DNA of 64,000 bases from Halarcobacter sp. (GTDB lineage Bacteria; Campylobacterota; Campylobacteria; Campylobacterales; Arcobacteraceae). Numbering within the stretch: position 1 is the first letter of the stretch; each line of letters starts with the position of its first letter. A program made the translations under genes and the position numbers. Of this stretch, positions 55,725 through 64,000 are shown piece after piece. The stretch lies in the NCBI RefSeq assembly GCF_963675975.1, contig NZ_OY780939.1:1054001-1118000 (forward strand), given 5' to 3'. The notes under the pieces are model-generated. The model searched no databases, had not been told where the DNA came from, and saw only the letters and a program-made list of their open reading frames with translations.

Positions 55725-57779
55725 ATGTCGGAAAATTTTTTAAACTCACTTAATGAATCTCAGCAATCAGCAGCAAAACATATTGATGGTGCACTTCTAA
55801 TTTTAGCAGGTGCTGGTTCAGGTAAAACAAAAACTATTACAACTAGACTTGCATATCTTATCTCAATAGGGATTGATCCAAGTTCAATATTAACTTTAAC
55901 ATTTACAAATAAAGCTGCAACAGAGATGAGAGAAAGAGCTTATTCTATGATAGATTCAACTACAGTGAATACTCCGCCTTTATTATGTACTTTTCACAAA
56001 TTTGGACTACTTTTTCTAAAATTTCATATGAGTGAATTAGGAAGAAAAAATTCATTTATAATTATTGATAATGATGACAAAAAAAGAATATTAAAATCAA
56101 TAGATAAAGAGATTACAACTTCACTTTTAGTTTCAGAAATATCAAAATACAAAAATACATTATTAACTCCAAGTGAAGCAAAAGCTGCAGCTCAATTAAA
56201 AATTTATCAGCAAATAGCAGATATATATGAGAAGTATGAAGCATATCTTTTAAAAAATAATTTAGTTGATTTTGATGACCTATTATTATTGCCTTATCTT
56301 ATATTAGAAAAAAATGAAAATTTAGCAAAAGAGGTTAGTCAAAAGTATCAATATGTAATGGTTGATGAGTATCAAGATACAAATGAATTACAATATAAAC
56401 TATTAAGAAAACTTTGTCATACCCATGATAATCTTTGTGTTGTTGGTGATGATGACCAATCTATTTATGGTTGGCGTGGTGCAACTATCAAAAATATATT
56501 AAATTTTGCAGATAATTTTAAAGATACTAAGGTAGTTAAACTAGAAGAAAACTACAGATCTACAGATACAATTTTAGAACATGCAAATCAGCTTATAGAA
56601 CACAATAGAGATAGATTAGGAAAGAAACTAAAAGGTACTAGAGACAAGGGTGAAAGTGTAAAAGTTTATGAATCTCATGATGAAAATGAGGAAACAAGAA
56701 AACTTATTGATGATATTACCAGATTAGTTTCAAGGGGTGAATCTGCTAAAGATATTGCAATATTATTTAGAGTAAATGCCTTATCAAGATCTTTAGAAGA
56801 GGGCTTTAATAAAGCAGGAATCAATTATAGACTTATAGGTGGTATGAAATTCTATGAAAGAGCAGAAATAAAAGATTTAATTGCTTATTTTAGAATTCTT
56901 ACTAATTCAACTGATAACTTCTCTTTTAAAAGAATTGTAAATAAACCAAAAAGGGGAATTGGAAAAACAACTATTGATAAACTTGAAGCTAAATCAATAG
57001 AAACTAAAAAACCAATTTTTACTATTATTGAAGAAAGCTCTCCTGATGAGTTAGCAACAATTGTAGGGAAGAAAAACTCAAGAACATTAAAAGTATTTAT
57101 TGCTTCAATTATGGATTTAAGAGATATTTTGGATGAATCAAAAATGAGATTTCTAGATACCTTTGAAGATACCTTTGATTATAGAGCTTCATTTGATAAT
57201 GTACCAGATGGATTTGATAGACAAGCAAATATTGATGAGTTTTACGGATATATCAGAGACTTTTTTATACAAAATCCCCACTTAAATTTAGAAGATTTTT
57301 TAAATGAAATAGCTTTAGAATCTGAACAAAGTGAATTAACAGAACAAGCTGTATCTATGATGAGTATCCACTCATCAAAAGGTTTAGAGTATAAACATGT
57401 ATTTATTATAGGTTTAGAAGAAGGTTTTTTCCCGATTATTGGTGATGGAAGTGATATAGAAGAGGAAAGAAGATTAGGTTATGTAGCCTTAACTAGAGCT
57501 ATGGATACACTTACTTTATCTTTTGTTCATTCTAGATTTTACAAAGGAAAAAGAGCGAACCTTCTTAAAAGTAGATTTTTAAGTGAATCTGGGCTTATAA
57601 AAGGTAGTCTTACTATTGAGAAGAACTCTGCTTATAAAAAAGGTGATTTAGTTCAACATAAAATATTTGGTATGGGAAGAGTACAAAAAGCCTCAAAAGC
57701 TGGAAAAGACCATAAATTAACAATTAATTTTGGTGGACAAATAAGAGATATTCTTTCATCATTTGTAGAGAAAATATAA
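55725..57779 (+). CDS. UvrD/Rep-family ATP-dependent DNA helicase
   Basis: A 684-residue superfamily 1A helicase. Walker A is AGAGSGKT at residues 28-35; motif Ia is TLTFTNKAATEMRER; motif II is VDEYQDTNELQYKLL; motif III is VVGDDDQSIYGWRGA; motif IV is LEENYRST; motif V/VI are SIHSSKGLEYKHVFI and RRLGYVALTRAM. The length is between Rep (673) and PcrA/UvrD (about 720). The C-terminal 50 residues form a short Tudor-like domain (KKGDLVQHKIFGMGRVQ), which binds RNA polymerase in PcrA/UvrD. It leads an operon with truB, ispE and smpB. Confidence 0.93.
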   Translation: MSENFLNSLNESQQSAAKHIDGALLILAGAGSGKTKTITTRLAYLISIGIDPSSILTLTFTNKAATEMRERAYSMIDSTTVNTPPLLCTFHKFGLLFLKFHMSELGRKNSFIIIDNDDKKRILKSIDKEITTSLLVSEISKYKNTLLTPSEAKAAAQLKIYQQIADIYEKYEAYLLKNNLVDFDDLLLLPYLILEKNENLAKEVSQKYQYVMVDEYQDTNELQYKLLRKLCHTHDNLCVVGDDDQSIYGWRGATIKNILNFADNFKDTKVVKLEENYRSTDTILEHANQLIEHNRDRLGKKLKGTRDKGESVKVYESHDENEETRKLIDDITRLVSRGESAKDIAILFRVNALSRSLEEGFNKAGINYRLIGGMKFYERAEIKDLIAYFRILTNSTDNFSFKRIVNKPKRGIGKTTIDKLEAKSIETKKPIFTIIEESSPDELATIVGKKNSRTLKVFIASIMDLRDILDESKMRFLDTFEDTFDYRASFDNVPDGFDRQANIDEFYGYIRDFFIQNPHLNLEDFLNEIALESEQSELTEQAVSMMSIHSSKGLEYKHVFIIGLEEGFFPIIGDGSDIEEERRLGYVALTRAMDTLTLSFVHSRFYKGKRANLLKSRFLSESGLIKGSLTIEKNSAYKKGDLVQHKIFGMGRVQKASKAGKDHKLTINFGGQIRDILSSFVEKI

Positions 57780-57786
57780 GATATCG

Positions 57787-58641
57787 ATGCAAAAAAAACT
57801 TTATGATAATAAGCAATTAAATAAATTAATTGTTGTAAAAAAACCAATATTTAGAAGTTCAAACTCATATCTAAATCAAATAAAAAGAAAATATCGAAAT
57901 AAAAAAGCAGGATTTTCTGGTACACTTGATCCCTTTGCTTGTGGATGTTTAATTGTTGCATTTGGGCAATATTCTAAACTGTTTCAGTTTTTAAAAAAAA
58001 CACCTAAAACCTATAGAACTGTTGTTTGGTTAGGGGCAAGTTCAGAATCACTTGATATTGAAAATATCATAGATATAAAAGATGAAAAAAAACTTAATGA
58101 AAAACTAGTAAAAAATGAGATTGAAAAACTAGTTGGTACCCATGAATATTATCCTCCTAAATTCTCAGCAAAAAAGATTGATGGGAAAAGAGCTTACGAT
58201 TTAGCTAGAGAGGGAAAAGATGTTGAAATGAAAAAGTCAACTATGAATATATATGACACTAAATTTATCTCTTATAGACACCCTTTTATAACATTTGAAG
58301 CAAGTGTAAGTGAAGGCTCATACATTAGAAGTTTAGCTCAAATTTTACTTCAAAGACTAAATAGGGTAGGTACACTCTCTTTTTTAGATAGATTAAATGA
58401 GGGTGAATTTAAATTTGAAAATGAAAAAGATTTAAATCCAATTGACTACTTAGATTTAAAAGAAAACATCTATTTTGGAGATAAAAGTTATTTTGAAAAT
58501 GGGAAGAAGATTCAAAAAAAATATTTTAAATATCAAGAAGATGGAAAATATCTAATTAGATTTGATACATTTTTTAGTATAATCCAAATAGAAAATGATG
58601 AAATCAAATATTTATTAAATAAGGTATTACTGGATGATTAA
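57787..58641 (+). CDS. truB: tRNA pseudouridine-55 synthase
   Basis: A 284-residue TruB that makes pseudouridine 55 in the T-loop of tRNAs. GFSGTLDPFACGCLIVAFGQ holds the catalytic Asp and the G-x-L-D-x-x-A-x-G motif. The thumb and C-terminal region follow (KRAYDLAREGKDVEMK; GSYIRSLAQILLQRL). Length matches Campylobacterota TruB. The ATG follows the helicase stop by seven bases without a clear ribosome binding site. The 3' end overlaps ispE by eight bases. In Campylobacter and Helicobacter csrA lies near here; here no csrA separates truB from ispE. Confidence 0.94.
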   Translation: MQKKLYDNKQLNKLIVVKKPIFRSSNSYLNQIKRKYRNKKAGFSGTLDPFACGCLIVAFGQYSKLFQFLKKTPKTYRTVVWLGASSESLDIENIIDIKDEKKLNEKLVKNEIEKLVGTHEYYPPKFSAKKIDGKRAYDLAREGKDVEMKKSTMNIYDTKFISYRHPFITFEASVSEGSYIRSLAQILLQRLNRVGTLSFLDRLNEGEFKFENEKDLNPIDYLDLKENIYFGDKSYFENGKKIQKKYFKYQEDGKYLIRFDTFFSIIQIENDEIKYLLNKVLLDD

Positions 58642-59398
58642 GCAGTCTTTTGCAAAAGTTAATGTATTTTTAAAAATCTCTGGAAAAAGAGATAATTATC
58701 ATGAAATAGTATCTAGATTTGTAAGAGTGCCTTCTTTATACGATGTAATAAGTTTTGATGAGGGTAGATTTGAAGATTTTACCTTAGTTGGTAATTTTGG
58801 TTGTGAAACAAAAAAGAATACAATATATAAAGCCTATGAAAAGTTAAAAGATATATCACCAAAAGTTGAAGAGTATTTTAAAAAATATTGCGTAATAGTA
58901 AATAAAAGTATTCCAGAGTTTGCTGGACTTGGTGGTGGCAGTTCAAATGCTGCAACTTTTATGCTTATGGTAAATGAGGCTTGTACTTTAAATTTATCAA
59001 AAGATCAGTTAGCTACTATCGGTGTACAAATAGGTGCAGATGTTCCTTTTTTTATATATGAATATAATAGTGCAAATGTTACGGGAATTGGTGAGATTGT
59101 AGAAAAATTTGATGAAGAAGTTTTAGATTTTGAAATAATTACTCCAAAAATAGAGTGTAATACAGGTAAAATTTTTATGAGATTTAGAGATAAGTTTTAT
59201 AAAGAGATAGATAATCAATTAAAAGATAAATTATTAAATCTTAAATCAAAAGAGATTTTATCATTATATAATATAGAAGAGGCAAATGATTTATATGAAG
59301 CTGCTTCAGATGTATATGAAAATTTAAAAAAATATGACAAAAATGGATATTTTTTTAGTGGAAGTGGTAGTTCATTTTTCAAGGTAAAATATGAGTAA
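58634..59398 (+). CDS. ispE: 4-diphosphocytidyl-2-C-methyl-D-erythritol kinase
   Basis: A 254-residue GHMP kinase of the MEP isoprenoid pathway. The N-terminal [20 protein letters not shown] carries the substrate-binding Lys and the H-E pair. [16 protein letters not shown] is the GHMP phosphate loop, and [11 protein letters not shown] is the IspE-specific G-x-D-V-P-F motif. GSGSSFFKV near the C-terminus completes the site. Length is slightly short, as usual in this phylum. It overlaps truB by eight and smpB by eight bases. dxs, the first pathway enzyme, is also in this window but far away. Confidence 0.94.
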   Translation: MIKQSFAKVNVFLKISGKRDNYHEIVSRFVRVPSLYDVISFDEGRFEDFTLVGNFGCETKKNTIYKAYEKLKDISPKVEEYFKKYCVIVNKSIPEFAGLGGGSSNAATFMLMVNEACTLNLSKDQLATIGVQIGADVPFFIYEYNSANVTGIGEIVEKFDEEVLDFEIITPKIECNTGKIFMRFRDKFYKEIDNQLKDKLLNLKSKEILSLYNIEEANDLYEAASDVYENLKKYDKNGYFFSGSGSSFFKVKYE

Positions 59399-59864
59399 AA
59401 AAGAAGTAAAAAAAAATTTAGTATTTAAAAATAAAAAAGCTTTTCATGATTATGAAATATTAGATACAATGGAAGTTGGAATAGTACTTGAAGGTAGTGA
59501 AGTTAAGGCTGCTAGAGATGGAAGAGTTAACTTAAAAGATTCATTTGTAAGAATAATTAAAAATGAAGTTTTTGTATTAAATATGCATATCACTCATTTA
59601 AGTACAGCACATACAACTTTTAGACCAAATGAGAGAAGAGATAGAAAACTTTTATTACATAAAAAAGAGATTGAAAAGTTATATTCTAAAGTAACAAAAG
59701 ATGGAATAACTTTAGTTCCTCTTAAACTTTATTTTAATTCAAAAAACATGATAAAAATGCAAATTGCAACTGCAAGAGGGAAAAAACTTCACGATAAGAG
59801 AGAAGACTTAAAGCAGAAGACTCTCCAAAGAGACGTGCAACAAGCCTTAAAAAACTACAAATAA
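59391..59864 (+). CDS. smpB: SsrA-binding protein SmpB
   Basis: A 157-residue SmpB, which binds tmRNA and brings it to stalled ribosomes. The beta-barrel is seen from [23 protein letters not shown], with the family [17 protein letters not shown] motif. The basic C-terminal tail ([19 protein letters not shown]) should enter the ribosomal mRNA channel. The ATG lies within the last codons of ispE. The ssrA (tmRNA) gene itself is not seen in this window. A weak AT hairpin at 59904-59924 may end the operon. Confidence 0.96.
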   Translation: MSKKEVKKNLVFKNKKAFHDYEILDTMEVGIVLEGSEVKAARDGRVNLKDSFVRIIKNEVFVLNMHITHLSTAHTTFRPNERRDRKLLLHKKEIEKLYSKVTKDGITLVPLKLYFNSKNMIKMQIATARGKKLHDKREDLKQKTLQRDVQQALKNYK

Positions 59865-59903
59865 TTAACCTAAGCTTAAAAAAAAATATTTGTTATATTA
59901 GTT

Positions 59904-59927
59904 AAAAAATTGTGTTAATTTTTTGTT
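59904..59927 (+). terminator. Possible weak terminator after smpB
   Basis: AAAAAATT (59904-59911), loop GTGTT, AATTTTTT (59917-59924) followed by GTTAAA; an AT-only stem with a T-rich right arm. Weak. Confidence 0.3.
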
Positions 59928-59947
59928 AAATTTAAGTTTCTCTTCGA

Positions 59948-59953
59948 TATGAT
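59948..59953 (+). promoter_or_regulatory. Possible -10 box for ccoNOQP
   Basis: TATGAT at 59948-59953 after a T-rich stretch, giving a leader of about 49 bases before ATG 60009. Weak match. Confidence 0.3.
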
Positions 59954-60008
59954 TAGTTTGATAAGTGACAGAAAAGTGACTTGTAAAAAAATTAGTAGGA
60001 GGAGATTG

Positions 60009-61475
60009 ATGCAAAACGGTGCACGAATCGAGTATGATTACTCAATTGCAAAAGCGTTTACATTTGCAACAATTCTGTTTGGTATCATTGGTTTAACGTT
60101 AGGTGTTGTACTTGCGTTTCAACTAGCATTTCCTGAGTTAAATAATTTAGCTGGGGAGTATGGTACTTTCAGTAGATTAAGACCTTTACACACTAATGGT
60201 GTTGCATTTGGTTTTACTATGAGTGGTATCTTTGCTACATGGTATTATGTAGGTCAAAGAGTATTAAAAGTATCTCTAAAAGAGTCACCATTTTTATTAG
60301 CAGTAGGTAAACTACACTTTTTAGTTTATTTTATTACTATTCTTTTAGCTGTAGTTACACTATTTGCAGGTATTACTACATCAAAAGAGTATGCTGAAAT
60401 TGAATGGCCTTTAGATATTCTTGTTGTTGTTTTCTGGGTATTATGGGGTATTGGAATATTTGGACTAATTGGTATTAGAAGAGAGAGAACATTATATATC
60501 TCTTTATGGTATTACATTGCATGTTTCATAGCTGTTGCAATGTTACACTTATTTAATAACTTAGAAGTTCCAACTATGTTAGTATCTGGTTATGGTTCAT
60601 GGATTCACTCTGTATCTATGTATGCAGGAACAAATGATGCCTTAGTTCAATGGTGGTATGGACACAATGCGGTTGCATTCGTATTTACTACACCAATTAT
60701 TGCTATGATTTATTATTTCTTACCAAAAGAGTCTGGACAAAATGTTTACTCTTATAAGTTATCTATCTTAGCATTCTGGGGATTAATGTTTGTATATTTA
60801 TGGGCTGGTGGACACCACTTGATTTATTCAACAGTTCCAGACTGGATGCAAACTATGGGTTCTGTAATGTCAGTTGTTTTAATTTTACCATCATGGGGAT
60901 CTGCTATTAATATGCTTTTAACTATGAAAGGTGAGTGGCAACAATTACAAACTAATACACTAATTAAATTTATGGTATTAGCTTCAACATTCTATATGTT
61001 ATCAACAATTGAAGGTCCTATTCAATCAATTAAATCAGTTAACGCAATTGCTCACTTTACTGATTGGATTCCAGGTCACGTTCACGATGGTGTTTTAGGA
61101 TGGGTTGTATTTATGATTATGTCAGCACTATTCCATATGGCACCAAGAATGTATGGAAGAGAGATTTATTCTAAATCATTATTAGATACACAATTCTGGT
61201 TACAAACAACTGGTATTGTTTTATACTTTACGTCTATGTGGATTGCAGGTATTACACAAGGTATGATGTGGAGAGCTTATGACGAATATGGTTCATTAGT
61301 TTACTCTTTTATTGATACAGTAACTGTTTTACATCCATACTATACAATTAGAGCTGTTGGTGGGTTATTATACCTAATTGGATTCTTTATGTTCGCATAC
61401 AACATGTACAAAACTGCAACTGCAGGTAGAGTGCTTGATAAAGAACCAGTAAATGCTTCGCCAGTAGCAGCATAA
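60009..61475 (+). CDS. ccoN: cbb3-type cytochrome c oxidase subunit I
   Basis: The 488-residue haem-copper subunit of the high-affinity cbb3 oxidase. It has about twelve helices. Metal-ligand histidines are seen in RPLHTNGVAFGF (low-spin haem), WWYGHNAVAFVF (CuB), GGHHLIYSTVPDWMQ (CuB pair) and FTDWIPGHVHDGVLG (haems). The frame could begin 20 codons upstream at 59949, but ATG 60009 (MQNGARIEYDY) follows TAGGAGGAG and gives the normal CcoN N-terminus and length. First gene of ccoNOQP, used in microaerobic respiration. Confidence 0.97.
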   Translation: MQNGARIEYDYSIAKAFTFATILFGIIGLTLGVVLAFQLAFPELNNLAGEYGTFSRLRPLHTNGVAFGFTMSGIFATWYYVGQRVLKVSLKESPFLLAVGKLHFLVYFITILLAVVTLFAGITTSKEYAEIEWPLDILVVVFWVLWGIGIFGLIGIRRERTLYISLWYYIACFIAVAMLHLFNNLEVPTMLVSGYGSWIHSVSMYAGTNDALVQWWYGHNAVAFVFTTPIIAMIYYFLPKESGQNVYSYKLSILAFWGLMFVYLWAGGHHLIYSTVPDWMQTMGSVMSVVLILPSWGSAINMLLTMKGEWQQLQTNTLIKFMVLASTFYMLSTIEGPIQSIKSVNAIAHFTDWIPGHVHDGVLGWVVFMIMSALFHMAPRMYGREIYSKSLLDTQFWLQTTGIVLYFTSMWIAGITQGMMWRAYDEYGSLVYSFIDTVTVLHPYYTIRAVGGLLYLIGFFMFAYNMYKTATAGRVLDKEPVNASPVAA

Positions 61476-61489
61476 GAAGGAGGTTTATT

Positions 61490-62173
61490 ATGTTTCATTG
61501 GTTTGAACAAAGACCGTTTTTCTTTTCGGTACTGTTATTTATATTCGTTGCATTTGCAGGTATTGTTGAAGTAATTCCTGATTTTGCAAAACAATCAAGA
61601 CCTACTGTTGGTACAAAACCATACAGTTTATTAGAGTTAGCGGGTAGACATGTTTATATTAAAGATTCTTGTAATGCTTGTCACTCACAATTAATTAGAC
61701 CATTCAAGTCAGAAACTGACAGATATGGTATGTATTCATTATCTGGTGAATACGCATATGATAGACCATTCTTATGGGGATCAAAAAGAACTGGTCCAGA
61801 CTTAATGAGAGTTGGTAATTATAGAACTACAGATTGGCATGAAAATCACATGATGGAACCAGCGTCAGTTGTTCCTGGATCAATTATGCCAGCATATCCG
61901 CACATGTTCTCTAACATGGCAGACTTAGATACTGCATATGCTGAAGCTTATACAGTTAAAACTGTATTTAATACACCATATGATGTAGATTTAGATGGTG
62001 ATGGAAAAGTTGATGTTGAGTTAGGTGATTATGAGTCAGCTATCGCTAAAGCTAAAGAAGAAGCTAAAGCTATTGCTGCTGATATGAAAAATCAAGCTGT
62101 AAAAGATGCCGTAGCAAACGGTCAAGTTCCTCAAATTGTTGCATTAATTGCATATTTAAATTCTTTAAAATAA
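61490..62173 (+). CDS. ccoO: cbb3-type cytochrome c oxidase monohaem subunit
   Basis: A 227-residue membrane-anchored monohaem cytochrome c. One N-terminal helix (about 11-30) is followed by the periplasmic domain with haem motif Cys61-x-x-Cys64-His65 (CNACH) in YIKDSCNACHSQLIRPFK. The Met ligand is probably in VPGSIMPAYPHMF. An acidic/alanine-rich insertion near 165-215 is typical of the phylum. AAGGAGG gives a strong ribosome binding site. Nine bases separate it from ccoQ. Confidence 0.96.
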   Translation: MFHWFEQRPFFFSVLLFIFVAFAGIVEVIPDFAKQSRPTVGTKPYSLLELAGRHVYIKDSCNACHSQLIRPFKSETDRYGMYSLSGEYAYDRPFLWGSKRTGPDLMRVGNYRTTDWHENHMMEPASVVPGSIMPAYPHMFSNMADLDTAYAEAYTVKTVFNTPYDVDLDGDGKVDVELGDYESAIAKAKEEAKAIAADMKNQAVKDAVANGQVPQIVALIAYLNSLK

Positions 62174-62182
62174 GAGGTTAAA

Positions 62183-62407
62183 ATGGATCAAGAAGCTTTA
62201 CTTACGTTCCAAGGTTATGCGAAGTTTTTCCTAATCTTGGCAGTATTTATTATATTTTATTCTTACGCTTATTCTATCTATAAAAGGCAGAGAAAAGGTG
62301 AAAGGGATTTTGAAAAATATTCAAATATAGTACATGATGATACAGCTTCTTCTGATCCTCTCGAAAAAAGAAAAGAAGAAAAAGAGAATAAAGAGAAGGA
62401 GAAATAA
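62183..62407 (+). CDS. ccoQ: cbb3 oxidase small subunit CcoQ
   Basis: A 74-residue protein with one hydrophobic helix (about 13-31, FFLILAVFIIFYSYAYSIY) and a basic, then strongly charged Lys/Glu-rich C-terminus (KRKEEKENKEKEK). Size, topology and position between ccoO and ccoP identify CcoQ, which stabilises the oxidase complex. AAGAGG precedes the ATG. Sequence conservation is low in this family, so the call rests on position and topology. Confidence 0.9.
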   Translation: MDQEALLTFQGYAKFFLILAVFIIFYSYAYSIYKRQRKGERDFEKYSNIVHDDTASSDPLEKRKEEKENKEKEK

Positions 62408-62408
62408 G

Positions 62409-63299
62409 ATGAAATCTATGGTTATAGGTGGAATTATTCTTATCATCGCTTTAATAGCAGGAACTTACATTGTTGCAGGTGATGCTTTTGACAGCGGTGA
62501 TTATATTAATAGTTTAACATTTTTAGGTGCTATTGCAATTATCACTATTACTGTTTTTGTTGCGCTTAAATATGTAAATCAAATTAAAAATGATACAGCT
62601 AGTGGTGAATTAGCTGAAGAAAAATGGGATGGTATTGGTGAGTATAAAAACCCAATTCCTACTGGATGGGGACTTGCATTTATTGGAACAATGGTTTGGT
62701 TACTATGGTACTGGACTGTTGGTTATCCAACAAATGGTTTCTCTCAAATTGGTCAGTACAATGAAGAAGTAAATGATTACAATGCAAAATTTGTTTCAAA
62801 ATGGGAAAATCCATCTGAAGAAACACTTACTGCAATGGGTCAATCAGTATTTTTAGTACAATGTGCACCTTGTCATGGAGTTGATGCTGAAGGTATCAAT
62901 GGAAAAGCACAAAACTTAACACAAAGAATCTCTAAAGAATCTGTTGAGTATGTTATTAAAAATGGTTCAAATAACTTAAAAGATGCATATCCTGCTGGTA
63001 TGCCACCTATGATGTTAACTGAGCAAGCTGATATTGATGCAGTTTCTTCATATGTTGCTGGTGGATTCCAAGGTGAACAACCAGCTGCTTTTGCAGTTTG
63101 TGCTGGATGTCACGGTGTAGATGGTAAAGGTATGGCTTATGTTGGTCCAAATATTAGAGAATATGATGATGCGTTAGTATTATCAGTATTAACTAATGGT
63201 AAAAAAGGTCATATTGGTGAAATGCCAAGCTTCAAAGGTAGACTTAATCCAACACAAGAGAAAGCACTTGCTGCTTACATTAGAAGTATAGGAGAGTAA
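62409..63299 (+). CDS. ccoP: cbb3-type cytochrome c oxidase dihaem subunit
   Basis: A 296-residue dihaem cytochrome c with two N-terminal membrane helices (about 5-24 and 36-55), a third hydrophobic segment near 88-105, and two cytochrome c domains. Haem motifs are Cys152-x-x-Cys155-His (CAPCHG) and Cys231-x-x-Cys234-His (CAGCHG). The longer frame from 62334 overlaps ccoQ; ATG 62409 follows ccoQ directly, has GAGAAGGAG upstream, and begins MKSMVIGGII as a proper membrane helix. It brings electrons from soluble cytochrome c to CcoO/N. Confidence 0.96.
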   Translation: MKSMVIGGIILIIALIAGTYIVAGDAFDSGDYINSLTFLGAIAIITITVFVALKYVNQIKNDTASGELAEEKWDGIGEYKNPIPTGWGLAFIGTMVWLLWYWTVGYPTNGFSQIGQYNEEVNDYNAKFVSKWENPSEETLTAMGQSVFLVQCAPCHGVDAEGINGKAQNLTQRISKESVEYVIKNGSNNLKDAYPAGMPPMMLTEQADIDAVSSYVAGGFQGEQPAAFAVCAGCHGVDGKGMAYVGPNIREYDDALVLSVLTNGKKGHIGEMPSFKGRLNPTQEKALAAYIRSIGE

Positions 63300-63301
63300 T
63301 T

Positions 63302-63541
63302 ATGGCTGGAAATACAGAAATGAACGACAATGAAAGAGGATTATTTTCTCTAGTACATGGTATTACAGGTATGTTAATTGCAGTAGTTTTACTTCTAACT
63401 ATTTTAGTCGTATTAGGATACAATGCTGTAATTGTACAACAAAATGAAGCTCAAAATTTTTATAAAATTAATCAAGACCTAAACGGTTTAGAAGCTAATA
63501 GTCCTGATAACCATAAACAATATGAGTTAATTGGAAAATAA
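63302..63541 (+). CDS. DUF4006 family protein
   Basis: A 79-residue protein with one membrane helix (about 22-44, MLIAVVLLLTILVVLGYNAVI) and short polar ends. Placed two bases after ccoP, it matches the DUF4006 proteins found at this position in Campylobacterota. It is likely an accessory or assembly component of the cbb3 oxidase; no function is proven that I know of. Tightly linked with the following 30-residue gene. Confidence 0.8.
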   Translation: MAGNTEMNDNERGLFSLVHGITGMLIAVVLLLTILVVLGYNAVIVQQNEAQNFYKINQDLNGLEANSPDNHKQYELIGK

Positions 63542-63551
63542 GGAGTAGATT

Positions 63552-63644
63552 ATGGATAAAATTATTTGGGTTTTAATGGGTGTTATGGCAGTAGTATCTG
63601 TATACTTAGGTTTCTTTGATTCTACAAGAGTGTTTGTTGGTTAA
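63552..63644 (+). CDS. 30-residue single-helix membrane peptide in the cco operon
   Basis: MDKIIWVLMGVMAVVSVYLG and then FFDSTRVFVG: 30 residues, almost all one membrane helix. ATG 63552 has AAGGAGT a few bases upstream (63540-63546), and the TAA stop overlaps the ATG of the next gene (TAATG). The strong ribosome binding site and coupling support a real gene. A small gene is known at this position in Campylobacter. It could be an extra oxidase subunit; the sequence alone cannot show it. Confidence 0.72.
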   Translation: MDKIIWVLMGVMAVVSVYLGFFDSTRVFVG

Positions 63645-64000
63645 TGAGAAATTATAACTTTTTAAAAGTAGCAGCGGTTTCGTTGCTACTTTTTTTATCT
63701 ACAAATATATACGCAAGCAAATTCATCTTAAATGATGGTGGAATAATTGACCAAAGAGCAATTGAAAAAATTGAACAAATTGGTAATGAATCTCAAACAA
63801 AACTTGGTGTAAATATTTATGTTTATGCTAATAAATCTCTAAATTTAAATGAAGATATTTCAACACAAGATAAAATTAAATATATAAAAGAGTATGAAAC
63901 TAAAATCACTAAAGATTTAGTTAAACCTTATGTTCTTTTTACAATTGCATTAGATGATACTCATGTAAATTTAATTGTATCTTCAGAACTAAAAGATGTT
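63644..64000 (+). CDS. Secreted or periplasmic TPM-domain-like protein, N-terminal part (runs off the window)
   Basis: The first 119 residues of a longer protein, starting at ATG 63644 inside the previous stop. A signal peptide (about 1-24, AAVSLLLFLSTNIYA with likely cleavage after IYA) is followed by ILNDGGIIDQRAIEKIEQIG and TKLGVNIYVYANKSL, a pattern like the TPM domain (a helix, then a strand with V-x-x-x-V). Location after the cbb3 genes is conserved in the phylum. The end and any membrane segment are outside the window, so the call is tentative. Confidence 0.5.
   Translation, partial: MRNYNFLKVAAVSLLLFLSTNIYASKFILNDGGIIDQRAIEKIEQIGNESQTKLGVNIYVYANKSLNLNEDISTQDKIKYIKEYETKITKDLVKPYVLFTIALDDTHVNLIVSSELKDV

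Noticed and set aside
59949-60008. Twenty extra N-terminal codons for CcoN
   Set aside because: They contain the probable ribosome binding site (AGGAGGAG) of ATG 60009 and a basic, non-family sequence.
62334-62408. Extended start of ccoP inside ccoQ
   Set aside because: It would encode a Lys/Glu-rich stretch that is the out-of-frame reading of the ccoQ tail; ATG 62409 has its own ribosome binding site.

Overview
The window is AT-rich, gene-dense bacterial chromosome that fits the phylum Campylobacterota, most likely the Arcobacter group (inference from gene content and order, not from a database search). The signs are: the block rsfS-nadD-gapA-pgk-tpiA-fabI and the block lysA-HAD-pheA-hisC-dxs, both known from Campylobacter; a Wolinella-type dihaem frdCAB operon; ccoNOQP followed by a DUF4006 protein; truB-ispE-smpB; promoters that show mainly an extended -10 box; and frequent TTG/GTG starts. 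I saw no rRNA, tRNA, CRISPR array, transposase or phage gene. No stretch longer than 300 bases lacks a gene; the longest gaps are 50369-50625 and 7014-7223.

Layout. 1-2300: tail of a FluC/CrcB fluoride channel, tatA, argS and a tiny membrane peptide gene. 2304-3178 (minus): rsfS and nadD. 3268-7013: gapA-pgk-tpiA-fabI. 7005-7203: a 147-bp imperfect palindrome that starts inside the fabI stop region, plus a second hairpin. 7224-13222: lysA, a HAD-like protein with an altered catalytic motif, pheA, hisC and dxs. 13236-24572 (minus): a complete but rearranged Tad (Flp) pilus locus of ten genes: pilin, prepilin peptidase, an 806-residue TadG-like adhesin candidate, TadZ, TadA, TadB, TadC, CpaB/RcpC, a TadE-like protein and the secretin. 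24723-27479: a three-gene glycosylation module (membrane glycosyltransferase-like protein, GT2 polyprenyl-phosphate glycosyltransferase, GtrA flippase). 27472-30997 (minus): two tandem LtaS-like phosphoglycerol transferase paralogues. 31087-38907: Maf, two membrane transporters, two NlpC/P60 lipoproteins, a SIMPL-domain protein, a CopD-like membrane protein and alaS. 39047-43817: trxA, a DASS anion symporter and a two-component system. 43930-50368 (minus): frdCAB plus class I fumarase, and an AGCS amino-acid symporter. 50626-54691: trxB, dapB, purF and a YhcC-type radical SAM protein. 54711-59864: a LysR regulator, a UvrD/Rep helicase, truB, ispE and smpB. 60009-64000: ccoNOQP, a DUF4006 protein, a 30-residue membrane peptide and the start of a secreted TPM-like protein.

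How the genes fit together. Most of the window is housekeeping: lower glycolysis/gluconeogenesis, amino-acid, isoprenoid and fatty-acid synthesis, translation, and respiration at both ends of the oxygen range (fumarate reductase and cbb3 oxidase). The accessory part is 13.2-31.0 kb. There a Tad pilus machine with a large multidomain minor-pilin-like protein sits beside a glycan-transfer cassette and two phosphoglycerol-transferase-like enzymes. Together these look like a cell-surface and attachment region, and they are the best candidates for new biology here. The functional link between the pilus and the two modification cassettes is inferred from position only.
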